A stretch of 6,852 nucleotides of DNA from an uncultured Paraglaciecola sp. (GCA_905479025.1 CAJQKX010000866.1:1-6852), one strand, 5' to 3'. Positions 1 to 6,301 are shown, counted from the stretch's first letter. A program made the numbers and translations. The notes: generated by a model from the sequence alone, not told the origin.

Positions 1-1
1 A

Positions 2-820
2 GAGATATCGCCAACCTTGGTATCACGAGTGACGAATGCGGTCATTGAACAGGTTACTGAATGGCAAGCACGGCCACTGGATGCGATATATCCGATTGTC
101 TATCTGGATTGCATCGTGATTAAAATACGCCAAGATAAACAGGTCATCAACAAGTCTATCTTTCTGGCCTTGGGTATCAATACTGAAGGACAGAAGGAGT
201 TGATGGGCATGTGGATAGCTGAGAACGAAGGCGCTAAGTTCTGGTTAAACGTGCTCACAGAGCTACAGAGCCGTGGTGTACAAGATATCCTAATTGCTTG
301 TGTGGATGGCCTCAAAGGCTTCCCTGATGCCATTAATGCTGTATTCCCACAAACCCACATTCAACTCTGTATCGTGCACATGGTGCGTAATTCACTGAAG
401 TTCGTTCCCTGGAAAGATTACAAAGCGGTGACCGCTGATTTTAAGAAGGTCTACCAATCAAAAACGGAAGAGGAAGCCTTACTTGAACTCGCGCGTTTTG
501 GAGAAACATGGGATGACAAATACCCGCAAATCAGCAAGTCTTGGCATGCCAATTGGCATAACCTCAACACCATATTTAATTACCCTGACGATATACGCAA
601 AGTGATTTACACCACCAATGCGATAGAGTCGCTCAACAGTGTTATTCGCAAGGCATTAAAGAAGCGCAAGGTGTTTCCAAGCGATGATTCAGCCAAGAAA
701 ATGGTCTATCTCGCTATCATGGATGCATCTAAAAAATGGACTATGCCCATAAGAAACTGGCGTCAAGCAATGAGTCGCTTTATGATTGAGTTCGAGTCTA
801 GACTCGATGGACATATTTAA
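2..820 (+). CDS. IS256-family transposase, 5'-truncated by window edge
   Basis: This is the C-terminal two thirds of a Mutator/IS256-type DDE transposase, which cuts and joins the ends of its own insertion sequence. The frame is open from base 2 and reads E-I-S-P-T-L before the TTG at 17, so the true start lies upstream of the window and TTG is not the start. Numbering from the TTG codon, the likely catalytic residues are D31 (YLDC), D97 (CVDGLKGF) and E204 (TTNAIESLN). The spacings of 66 and 107 residues fit IS256, and the C-x2-H motif (QLCIVH, residues 117-121) lies between the second D and the E as expected. About 273 of the usual ~400 residues are visible. The visible frame is intact and its stop lies six bases before the probable right inverted repeat, so the element may be complete. 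Family assignment is firm; the exact IS name is not known. Confidence 0.95.
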   Translation, partial: EISPTLVSRVTNAVIEQVTEWQARPLDAIYPIVYLDCIVIKIRQDKQVINKSIFLALGINTEGQKELMGMWIAENEGAKFWLNVLTELQSRGVQDILIACVDGLKGFPDAINAVFPQTHIQLCIVHMVRNSLKFVPWKDYKAVTADFKKVYQSKTEEEALLELARFGETWDDKYPQISKSWHANWHNLNTIFNYPDDIRKVIYTTNAIESLNSVIRKALKKRKVFPSDDSAKKMVYLAIMDASKKWTMPIRNWRQAMSRFMIEFESRLDGHI

Positions 821-825
821 CTAAT

Positions 826-854
826 GGCAGTTACACAGAATCTGTTACATCCTC
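826..854. repeat. Probable right terminal inverted repeat of the IS256-family element
   Basis: Directly after the transposase stop comes a segment that starts GGCAGTTACACAGAA and ends TTACATCCTC. Placement, length (about 29 bp) and the TTACACAGAAT-type core resemble terminal repeats of IS256-family elements as I know them. The matching left end is outside the window, so the exact boundary is inferred. The 8-9 bases after 854 (starting AAGTAAGCC) would be the target duplication. Confidence 0.6.
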
Positions 855-1015
855 AAGTAAGCCGTGCAATCGCATTCTGTTTTGGCAGCACCATTTTGGT
901 GTTTTTTACATTTAAATACTTTAGTCGCTTCTTTTCGCTTGATTGTACTCAAAGTTAGCGAATTGCCTAATGGTATACTTTTTACTTGTCTACAATATGC
1001 AGACACATAATCCAT
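845..1015 (-). CDS. Small hypothetical ORF (56 codons) ending inside the IS right end
   Basis: An ATG at 1015 opens 56 codons on the minus strand, closed by a TAA at 845-847 that lies inside the probable IS terminal repeat. The last three codons therefore come from the IS. The product is basic and cysteine-bearing near the end (FKCKKH, then ECDC) and I do not recognise it. The start lies two bases after the stop of the decayed NIPSNAP-like gene and has no clear ribosome binding site. It may be the remnant of a gene truncated by the IS insertion or simply an open stretch by chance. No function is proposed. Confidence 0.25.
   Translation of the reverse strand: MDYVSAYCRQVKSIPLGNSLTLSTIKRKEATKVFKCKKHQNGAAKTECDCTAYLRM
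887..907 (+). terminator. Weak terminator-like hairpin downstream of the IS
   Basis: AGCACC and GGTGTT can pair across the loop ATTTT (six pairs, one of them G-U), and the 3' arm runs into six T residues (902-907). It is in the right orientation to stop transcription leaving the transposase gene. The stem is short, so this is only a candidate. Confidence 0.3.
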
Positions 1016-1017
1016 TT

Positions 1018-1330
1018 TTACCACTCAGGTAAAAAGTCTGTTTTTGCATAAAATCACATCCATGCTGTCTACCCAAGCCCCTCTTTTATAAATGTTTGGT
1101 AAACTGCTCCTATGTTGAATCATCAATGAATGTTTGCCATTTATGTTTGGTATCTTCTTCGCTGTCATGCTCAAGAATGAAGATGAGAGTATTATTAGCT
1201 TTTTTGGTGGGATCCAATAGGTAAACACTTTTATTTCAAGACGTTCAAAAATATGATGTGTATGCTCTTCTACTCCCCTCTTTGGTAAGGAGCGTATTGC
1301 ACTTATTAAGCACCTTACTCCTTCGAAGTA
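1018..1330 (-). pseudogene. Decayed NIPSNAP-like gene (C-terminal part), several frameshifts and stops
   Basis: Three minus-strand frames together spell one plausible protein. From 1330, frame A reads YFEG, then EEHTHHIFERLEIKVFTYW. Near 1214 the sense moves to frame B: DPTKKANNTLIFILEHDSEE, then KHKWQTFIDD. Frame B meets two stops (TAG, TAA) around 1086-1110. Frame A returns with AWVDSMDVI, and a third frame ends in KTDFLPEW followed by TAA at 1018-1020. The order of parts (an H-rich F-E-R helix, Y-W-x-P-T, N-T-L-I-[FY]-I-L-E-H-D-S, W-x-x-F-x-x-D, V-x-S-x-D, T-D-F near the end) matches what I know of the NIPSNAP dimeric alpha+beta barrel domain. One extra G in the TGGAT at 1213-1216 would join frames A and B as YWDPT. 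The N-terminal start is not recognisable. The biochemical role of bacterial NIPSNAP proteins is poorly known, and this copy cannot be functional. Confidence 0.6.
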
Positions 1331-1584
1331 GCTGCACTTAAAAGCGACATTACAGAAACATAGATCTGCGGGTAGGATCTGCGAGGTCAGAACGGTTGAT
1401 AAGATCTGTTAGTGAGAGAACGACATTACCTTAATTCAAGACAAAAACAGAATGCTAGTGTCAGCAGGTTACTCTCATCAGGGTACTCTCAGAAGGGCGC
1501 AATCATTAGACAGCATGGGAGCATTACCCTTGCCCAAACGTCAAAAATGCACTACTGTATAAAAAAACATGCTAAGTTATTTTT
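1331..1584. other. Noncoding stretch upstream of topB with short direct repeats
   Basis: I see no convincing gene here. It holds two imperfect copies of TAG-(G)-ATCTGCG-(G/A)-GG at 1361-1372 and 1373-1386, a 9-base direct repeat CGACATTAC at 1345-1353 and 1421-1429, and a tandem 14-base repeat (12 of 14 identical) at 1465-1478 and 1479-1492. A plus-strand open frame across 1412-1618 has no family features and overlaps the topB start, so I do not call it a gene. The region probably contains the topB promoter, but no clear -35/-10 pair with good spacing is visible. Confidence 0.5.
1553..1572. promoter_or_regulatory. LexA-like (SOS box-like) sequence before topB, one half degenerate
   Basis: The segment begins TACTGTATA, the perfect left half of the E. 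coli LexA consensus, and continues through an A-run to CATGC in place of CAGTA. It matches 14 of 20 consensus positions; the inverted half has lost the G of the CAG. It ends 12 bases before the topB ATG, where a repressor site could act. The A/T-rich context raises the chance of an accidental match. Confidence 0.25.
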
Positions 1585-3549
1585 ATGCGCCTATTTATTG
1601 CCGAAAAACCCAGTTTAGGTCGTGCTATTGCCGAGGTATTACCCAAGCCTCACAAGAAAGGCGACGGTTATATCATTGCCGCTAATGGCGATACTGTGAG
1701 CTGGTGTATTGGGCATTTACTCGAACAACTTCAGCCTGAGGCTTATGATCCTGCTTTTAAAAAGTGGAGCCATGCACATCTGCCGATTATTCCCGCACAG
1801 TGGCAACTTGGGGTTAAAAAGCAAACCGCTAAACAATTGGGCGTTTTGCGTAAGTTAGTTAAACAAGCTGAGCATTTGGTTCACGCAGGTGACCCCGACC
1901 GTGAAGGTCAATTGCTGGTAGATGAGGTAATTAATTTTTTAGGGGTGACGGGAGCCAAAAAAAATACTATTCAACGCTGTTTAATCAGTGATTTAAACCC
2001 TAGTGCTGTGAAACAGTCTTTGAGTAAGTTGCGTAGTAACCGAGAATTTATTCCTTTATCTACTTCTGCTTTGGCAAGATCTCGCGCGGATTGGTTATAT
2101 GGAATTAACTTAACCCGTGCTTATACCTTGCAAGGTCAAAAAGCGGGATACAATGGCGTGTTATCTGTGGGGCGTGTGCAAACTCCTTTATTGGGCTTAG
2201 TGGTGCGCCGTGATCAAGCTATTGCCGACTTTGTGAGTAAGGCGTTTTATGAAGTTTGGGCGTATTTAGAAACTGACCATGGCGAGGGTTTTAAAGCCAA
2301 GTGGCAACCCAGTGAACAATGTGCAAAGTATTTGGATGAACAGGGACGCAATTTATCTGAGGCGCTGGCGCAAAATGTAGCGCAGCGTGTTAGTGGGCAA
2401 CCGGCTCAGGTGAAAAGTCTTAAACGTGAGCATAAAAAACAAGCGCCACCCCTGCCTTACAATTTGTCGTCTTTGCAAATTGATGCCAGTAAGGCTTTTG
2501 GCATGAGTGCCCAGCAGGTATTGGATATTTGCCAAGGGTTATATGAGCGGCATAAGTTAATTACCTACCCCCGTTCTGATTGCCGATATTTACCTATGAG
2601 TCACTTTGAGCAGGCTAAAGAGGTACATGTTGCTGTGATGCGCAATAGCCAACATTTGGGCCCCCAGGGCAAGTTGTTAAGTCAGGCTCAATTTGATTTT
2701 AGTCGCCAATCAAAAGCCTGGAATGATAAAAAGGTGGATGCCCATCACGGTATTATTCCCACCCAAAAAATCAGCAGTCATTTATCTGGCAACGATGCCA
2801 AAGTATATGGCTTAATTTGCAGGAATTATTTGGCGCAATTTTTAGTCCATCATGAATTTTATGCGGTACGGGTTGAGGTCGAAATTGCCTCTGGTTTATT
2901 TGCCGCAGTAGCAAAAGAGCTGATTGCACAAGGCTGGAAGTGTTTATTTGTGCGGTCTGTAAAAAATGACGTTAAAAATAGTCCTCAAGACAATAACGGT
3001 GGCGTGCAGCAGCTGTTACCTTCTTTAGAAAAAGGCCAGATACTCAAATCATTACAGGCTGAGGTGTTAGCAAAAAACACCTCAGCACCTAAGGCATATA
3101 CAGATGCAACCTTATTAGCTGCCATGACTGGGATAAGTGCCCATGTGAGCGATCCACAATTACGTCAAATCCTCCGGGAAACTGACGGTTTGGGAACCGA
3201 AGCCACCAGAGCGGGGATCATAGAGTTACTCTTTACGCGAGGATTTTTGTCCCGTGCAGGAAAAACGATTACTTCAACAGCGACCGGTCGAGGCTTAGTG
3301 AATGCTCTGCCAGATGTGGCTACCTATCCAGACATGACCGCACGCTGGGAAGCCGAATTGTCGGCTATCAGCGAAGGCAAAAGTCAGTACAAAAAATTGA
3401 TGACCCCTTTGGAGGAACAACTTAAAGACTTGGTTGCCCAGAGCCTTGATGTATTACCTCAAGGTTTGTCTGGCTTAGGCAAAAAAACTTTTACAAACAA
3501 ACGTAAAAATTCAAAACGTAAGTATGCAGCGAAGAAGTCGGCTAGCTAA
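1585..3549 (+). CDS. topB: DNA topoisomerase III
   Basis: A type IA topoisomerase that cuts one DNA strand through a 5'-phosphotyrosine link, passes another strand, and reseals. In E. coli it unlinks precatenanes and works with RecQ helicase. The 654-aa product is full length (E. coli TopB is 653 aa). The N-terminal Toprim domain shows E7 (AEKPS) and D103, D105 and E107 in GDPDREG, which bind Mg2+. Further type IA motifs are SVGRVQTP (194-201), HHGIIPT (387-393) and GLGTEATRA (535-543). The active-site tyrosine is Y328 in LITYPRSD, the same number as in E. coli. The last ~25 residues are rich in Lys/Arg, like the DNA-binding tail of TopB, and there are no cysteine zinc fingers as in TopA. The ATG at 1585 starts directly at the conserved MRLFIAEKPS, although the ribosome binding site is weak (TAAG about 9 bases upstream). 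It appears to be a single-gene unit. A degenerate LexA-like site sits before the start. Confidence 0.98.
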   Translation: MRLFIAEKPSLGRAIAEVLPKPHKKGDGYIIAANGDTVSWCIGHLLEQLQPEAYDPAFKKWSHAHLPIIPAQWQLGVKKQTAKQLGVLRKLVKQAEHLVHAGDPDREGQLLVDEVINFLGVTGAKKNTIQRCLISDLNPSAVKQSLSKLRSNREFIPLSTSALARSRADWLYGINLTRAYTLQGQKAGYNGVLSVGRVQTPLLGLVVRRDQAIADFVSKAFYEVWAYLETDHGEGFKAKWQPSEQCAKYLDEQGRNLSEALAQNVAQRVSGQPAQVKSLKREHKKQAPPLPYNLSSLQIDASKAFGMSAQQVLDICQGLYERHKLITYPRSDCRYLPMSHFEQAKEVHVAVMRNSQHLGPQGKLLSQAQFDFSRQSKAWNDKKVDAHHGIIPTQKISSHLSGNDAKVYGLICRNYLAQFLVHHEFYAVRVEVEIASGLFAAVAKELIAQGWKCLFVRSVKNDVKNSPQDNNGGVQQLLPSLEKGQILKSLQAEVLAKNTSAPKAYTDATLLAAMTGISAHVSDPQLRQILRETDGLGTEATRAGIIELLFTRGFLSRAGKTITSTATGRGLVNALPDVATYPDMTARWEAELSAISEGKSQYKKLMTPLEEQLKDLVAQSLDVLPQGLSGLGKKTFTNKRKNSKRKYAAKKSAS

Positions 3550-3909
3550 ATGTTGGGCTAAATTGAGTGACGGCAGTATTTTTTGCATGTTTGTTCTGTT
3601 ACTTTTCCCTTCGAATTCTCTTACAGAAATTCAAAATTCTGCCTGACTATTTTGCAAGGATATTCTGATTTTTGTTGTTTACACGATAAGTAGGATTAAT
3701 AGGTAACCGTTTCGGCTGAGCTTTAGGTAAAGACAGGCGCCGAGCATATTTTCGTTTTTCAATAGTGTGTTCAGCGTAGCCGCCAATGTCCATCTGGAAT
3801 CATTCATAACCTCTTAATATGCTTAGTATTTTTCAAACCTAAAATACATGCTAGGCAGTCTCATCTATGCTAGATTATTGCAAAATTTTAATTGTTTTGG
3901 TTTATCACA
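3550..3909. other. Intergenic region between topB and the aminotransferase gene
   Basis: About 360 bases with no gene on the plus strand. TCGGC (3712-3716) can pair with GCCGA (3739-3743) around an inner imperfect CTTTA/TAAAG stem, giving a small branched hairpin. CAGAA and TTCTG at 3624-3642 form another short stem. ATGCTAG occurs twice, 19 bases apart (3848 and 3867), shortly before the aminotransferase start, with a weak extended -10-like TGCTAGATT at 3868-3876 but no matching -35. A minus-strand ORF of 48 codons is listed separately. Confidence 0.5.
3647..3793 (-). CDS. Possible small protein of 48 aa, unknown
   Basis: An ATG at 3793 opens 48 codons on the minus strand, ending in TAG at 3647-3649. 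The product begins MDIGGYAEHTIEKRKYARRL and continues with several Pro, Lys and Arg residues (PKAQPKRLPINP). It is soluble-looking, basic, without a membrane segment, and I do not recognise it. It has a more protein-like composition than the other two frames of this stretch. Against it, no ribosome binding site lies at the right distance (AAGAGG is about 17 bases upstream), and an in-frame TGA sits just three codons upstream of the ATG. It could also be the end of a decayed gene. Confidence 0.3.
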   Translation of the reverse strand: MDIGGYAEHTIEKRKYARRLSLPKAQPKRLPINPTYRVNNKNQNILAK

Positions 3910-4827
3910 ATGGCATCTGGCACACATCAATATCAGCAAGACACGCGTAATGACAATATTCTCATCAATATTAATGGTGAGCTATTCCCCCGAAGTGAAG
4001 CCAAAATATCGGTATTTGATAGCGGGTTTATACTGGGTGATGGGGTGTGGGAAGGGATACGTCTGCACAATGGACAACTTGCCTTTATCGAGCAGCATAT
4101 GCGCAGGCTTTATGATGGCGCTAAAGCCTTAGATATGGATATAGGGCTGTCAGCGGCACAGCTAGTTGAACGAATTAAAGACACCTGTGTTGCTAATCAA
4201 ATGATTGATGGGGTACACATTCGTTTAATGGTAACCAGAGGCATTAAAAGTACGCCTTACCAAGATCCTAGGGTAACCATTTCTGCAGCAACGGTGGTGA
4301 TTATTGCAGAGTATAAATCTGCCGTTGAACAGACAGATAATCAAGGGGTGTCACTGTTTACTAGTCATGTAAGAAGGGGGTATCCAGATGTGCAAGATCC
4401 CAAGCTCAATACACATTCAAAGTTAAATTGTATTCTTGCTTGTATTCAAGCGACTAAAGCTCACGCAGATGAAGCGTTAATGCTTGACCCTCACGGTTTT
4501 GTGGCAACCTGTAATTCCACTCACTTTTTCATTGCGCGAGACGGTGAAGTGTGGACCTCATCAGGAGATTTTTGTTTGGATGGGATCACCAGGCGTAACG
4601 TTATTAACCTGTGCAAAGACAATGATATAAAGGTATTTGAACGCAATTTTACCCTTGCTGATGTGTATGGGGCTGACGAAGCATTTATTACGGGCACTTT
4701 TGCAGGTTTATCAGCTGTTGCCCAAGTAGATGGACGCACCATAGGTAGTGGTCAAAAACCTATGTTAGCGCGACTACAAAAACTATATATTCAGTTGATT
4801 GAGACTGAAACACAAGGAAGTGACTGA
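3910..4827 (+). CDS. Class IV (fold-type IV) PLP-dependent aminotransferase, BCAT/D-amino-acid aminotransferase-like
   Basis: A 305-aa cytoplasmic aminotransferase of the branched-chain / D-amino acid / aminodeoxychorismate lyase superfamily. The motif VFDSGFILGDGVWEGIR (35-51) and the LAFIEQHMRRL segment (58-68) are the N-terminal signature. K171 in THSKLN is the likely Schiff-base lysine. SGDFCLDGITRRNVI (218-232) and EAFITGTFAGLSAV (257-270) are the C-terminal phosphate- and substrate-pocket signatures. In the stretch after the lysine, GFVATCNSTHFF (196-207), a Thr at 200 stands where most family members have the Glu that contacts the PLP ring nitrogen. I chose the ATG at 3910; the frame is open to a TTG at 3892, but neither has a strong ribosome binding site. 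The stop overlaps the next ATG by one base, so the two genes are translationally coupled. The substrate is unknown; branched-chain aminotransferase naming would be an over-call. Confidence 0.9.
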   Translation: MASGTHQYQQDTRNDNILININGELFPRSEAKISVFDSGFILGDGVWEGIRLHNGQLAFIEQHMRRLYDGAKALDMDIGLSAAQLVERIKDTCVANQMIDGVHIRLMVTRGIKSTPYQDPRVTISAATVVIIAEYKSAVEQTDNQGVSLFTSHVRRGYPDVQDPKLNTHSKLNCILACIQATKAHADEALMLDPHGFVATCNSTHFFIARDGEVWTSSGDFCLDGITRRNVINLCKDNDIKVFERNFTLADVYGADEAFITGTFAGLSAVAQVDGRTIGSGQKPMLARLQKLYIQLIETETQGSD

Positions 4828-4829
4828 TG
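4814..4829 (+). promoter_or_regulatory. Ribosome binding site and TGATG start-stop overlap
   Basis: AAGGA at 4814-4818 lies eight bases before the ATG at 4827. The upstream gene's TGA (4825-4827) shares its last base with this ATG. This fixes the start of the sulfotransferase-like gene and points to coupled translation of the pair. Confidence 0.8.
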
Positions 4830-5552
4830 ACGCTGAGGATTGCGATGTGGTCTGGTCCACGGAATATTTCTACAGCCATGATGCGTAGTTGGGAAAATCG
4901 CATTGATACACAAGTAATTGATGAGCCATTTTACGGGTTTTATCTGTATAAAACCCGCAGCCCACACCCGTGTTTTGATGAAGTGTTGCAGAGTCAAAGT
5001 GTTCGTTATGAAGATGTGACCAGTCAGCTGGTTAACGCTAAGTGTACAAGCAAAGTACAGTATCAAAAACAGATGACACATCATATGTTAGCAGGGATCG
5101 ATTTAAGCTGGGTCAAAGAACTACAACATTGTTTTTTGATCCGTGATCCCGCTGAGGTCGTCAATTCTTATACCAATAGCCGTGGCGTCTGTTCGGTCGA
5201 TGATATAGGCATTCAAAGGCAGTTTGAGTTGTATCAAGAGATCACTCGTATATCAGGGCAAGATATTCCTATTATTGACGCTAATGATGTGCTTAAAGAT
5301 CCTGAAAATACTTTAAGACTGTTGTGCAAAAAGTTAAGTGTGCCATTTATGCCTGAAATGTTGAACTGGCCAAAAGGCAGCCGTGCAAGCGATGGGGTTT
5401 GGGCAAAATATTGGTATAAGAGTGTTAAAAACTCCACTGGTTTTGCACCGTATTCGGAGAAACAAATACAGCTGAATGATGAGCAGCTTGAGGTGGTTAA
5501 TCAAGTTCAGCCTTTTTATCAGCAACTCTATGATAAAAGAATCATTGTTTAG
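4827..5552 (+). CDS. P-loop sulfotransferase-like protein
   Basis: A 241-aa protein of the PAPS-dependent sulfotransferase superfamily, which moves a sulfuryl group from 3'-phosphoadenylyl sulfate to an acceptor. The N-terminal strand and loop IAMWSGPRNISTAMMRSW (5-22) is the 5'-phosphosulfate-binding loop, with G10, R12, S15 and T16. HCFLIRDPAEVVNSY (101-115) is the 3'-phosphate-binding motif, with R106 and S114. IDEPFY (31-36) and KQMTHHM (81-87) are further recognisable blocks of this subfamily. There is no signal peptide or membrane segment, so it is cytoplasmic. The start is fixed by a good ribosome binding site and a one-base overlap with the aminotransferase gene. Whether this subfamily really transfers sulfate, and to what, is not shown by the sequence. 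The pairing suggests that the acceptor is the substrate or product of the neighbouring aminotransferase. Confidence 0.85.
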   Translation: MTLRIAMWSGPRNISTAMMRSWENRIDTQVIDEPFYGFYLYKTRSPHPCFDEVLQSQSVRYEDVTSQLVNAKCTSKVQYQKQMTHHMLAGIDLSWVKELQHCFLIRDPAEVVNSYTNSRGVCSVDDIGIQRQFELYQEITRISGQDIPIIDANDVLKDPENTLRLLCKKLSVPFMPEMLNWPKGSRASDGVWAKYWYKSVKNSTGFAPYSEKQIQLNDEQLEVVNQVQPFYQQLYDKRIIV

Positions 5553-5572
5553 TCTTACTTATCAATCAAATG

Positions 5573-5601
5573 GGTGAGGCCGACTCAAAATGCGGCCCAC
5601 C
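5573..5601. terminator. GC-rich hairpin between convergent genes
   Basis: GGTG-A-GGCCG (5573-5582) pairs with CGGCC-CACC (5593-5601), giving nine pairs with one bulged A and a ten-base loop. It lies in the 57-base gap between the plus-strand sulfotransferase stop (5552) and the minus-strand lipoprotein stop (5610). That position suits a shared bidirectional terminator. No strong T-run follows on either strand, so this is a moderate call. Confidence 0.45.
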
Positions 5602-5609
5602 AGGTTTAG

Positions 5610-6301
5610 CTATTCTTGAGTTTTGTAACGGCGTTCCACTTTTTTTAACAGTGCCGGGTTGTCAATTTCCAAAACAACCACTTGGTGCAAGACAATTTTT
5701 CCTTTTACATCCGATGACTCATCAATCGTTAAGGTTGGTGGATTATGTTCACGTGATTTGTCACTCCACCAACCCCCATTATCTTGATACTCAAACTCTA
5801 TATCTCCGCCAACAACTGAACCGTCAACAAGGTTGATGCTGCCATTTTTGGTCTTGACGTCATTGCTAACAAAGGTTTGGGTGAGAGAAATATCGCCATT
5901 AACCGTCGTGACATTTTTACCTACCATTGAGTCAGCGCCAAGGGTAATGTTCCATTAACAGTGCTAACGTCACGTTTCACTGACAAATAGGTTTGTGCTT
6001 GGATGTCTCCATTGACGGTGGACAAATCATGTACCTGAACATTGTTGTCTACTTCGATATTGCCATTGACGGCATTAACATCTTCAGCCCTAACATTATC
6101 TTCAATATTGATATTGCCGTTGACTGACGAAAGCTCACCCACTTGTTTGTTTTTGGAAACATCTACGCCACCAAACACACTACTATAATCAGCATTATCA
6201 CTGTTATTATGATCTTGAGCAACCACGTGAATGATACAGCCTGATGTGCTTAAGGTTAAAGCGGTCAGTAATGCCGCGGTTGTTAATTGAGAAGATGTCA
6301 T
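5610..6301 (-). pseudogene. Beta-repeat lipoprotein (DUF4097-like), interrupted by a one-base deletion
   Basis: The ATG at 6301 has a good upstream site (AAAAGGG, about five bases away). It is followed by a signal peptide (MTSSQLTTAALLTALTLSTSGC) with the lipidated cysteine probably at residue 22. The lipobox TSGC is slightly unusual because it has Thr at -3. A polar linker leads into about six beta repeats of 18-19 residues, each marked by V-N-G-(N/D)-I or K-N-G-S-I. The first frame reaches VSTVNG and then drifts to a stop near 5921. The repeat pattern continues in the next frame as ITLGADSMVGKNVTTVNGDI and runs to the TAG at 5610. One missing base at 5946-5953 (GGAACATT where GGAAACATT would give VNGNI) explains this, and the restored protein is 230 aa. 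The last repeat leads to a non-repeat tail (GGWWSDKSREHN). The repeats resemble DUF4097-type or polymer-forming beta-strand proteins of the cell envelope; role unknown. A sequencing error is possible. Confidence 0.75.

Larger units (their letters stand above)
1..854 (+). mobile_element. IS256-family insertion sequence, left part outside the window
   Basis: The transposase gene and the probable right terminal repeat together mark the right portion of an insertion sequence. The element appears to have landed in a region that already holds or now holds decaying genes on the minus strand, because a small ORF reads straight into its right end and a broken NIPSNAP-like gene follows. The left terminal repeat and left copy of the target duplication cannot be seen. 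Confidence 0.85.

Noticed and set aside
100..360. Minus-strand frame of 86 codons
   Set aside because: It lies wholly inside the IS256-type transposase, which has clear catalytic motifs, and has no family features of its own.
1412..1618. Plus-strand frame of 68 codons before topB
   Set aside because: It overlaps the conserved topB start in another frame, has no ribosome binding site and includes the short repeats; it looks like chance.
2353..2535. Minus-strand frame of 60 codons
   Set aside because: A shadow within topB.
3892..3909. TTG start six codons upstream of the aminotransferase ATG
   Set aside because: No ribosome binding site supports it, and the added residues (FWFIT) are not part of the family's N-terminus.
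3848..4132. Plus-strand frame of 94 codons overlapping the aminotransferase start
   Set aside because: Most of it is an out-of-frame reading of the aminotransferase gene and no family pattern is seen.
4521..5437. Several minus-strand frames of 63-97 codons across the aminotransferase and sulfotransferase genes
   Set aside because: They are antisense shadows of two genes with clear motifs.
5570..5836. Plus-strand frame of 88 codons
   Set aside because: It is antisense to the repeat part and tail of the lipoprotein gene and covers the terminator hairpin.
5820..6130. Repeated V-N-G coding units considered as a CRISPR-like array
   Set aside because: The period reflects protein repeats with divergent DNA; there are no identical repeats or unique spacers.
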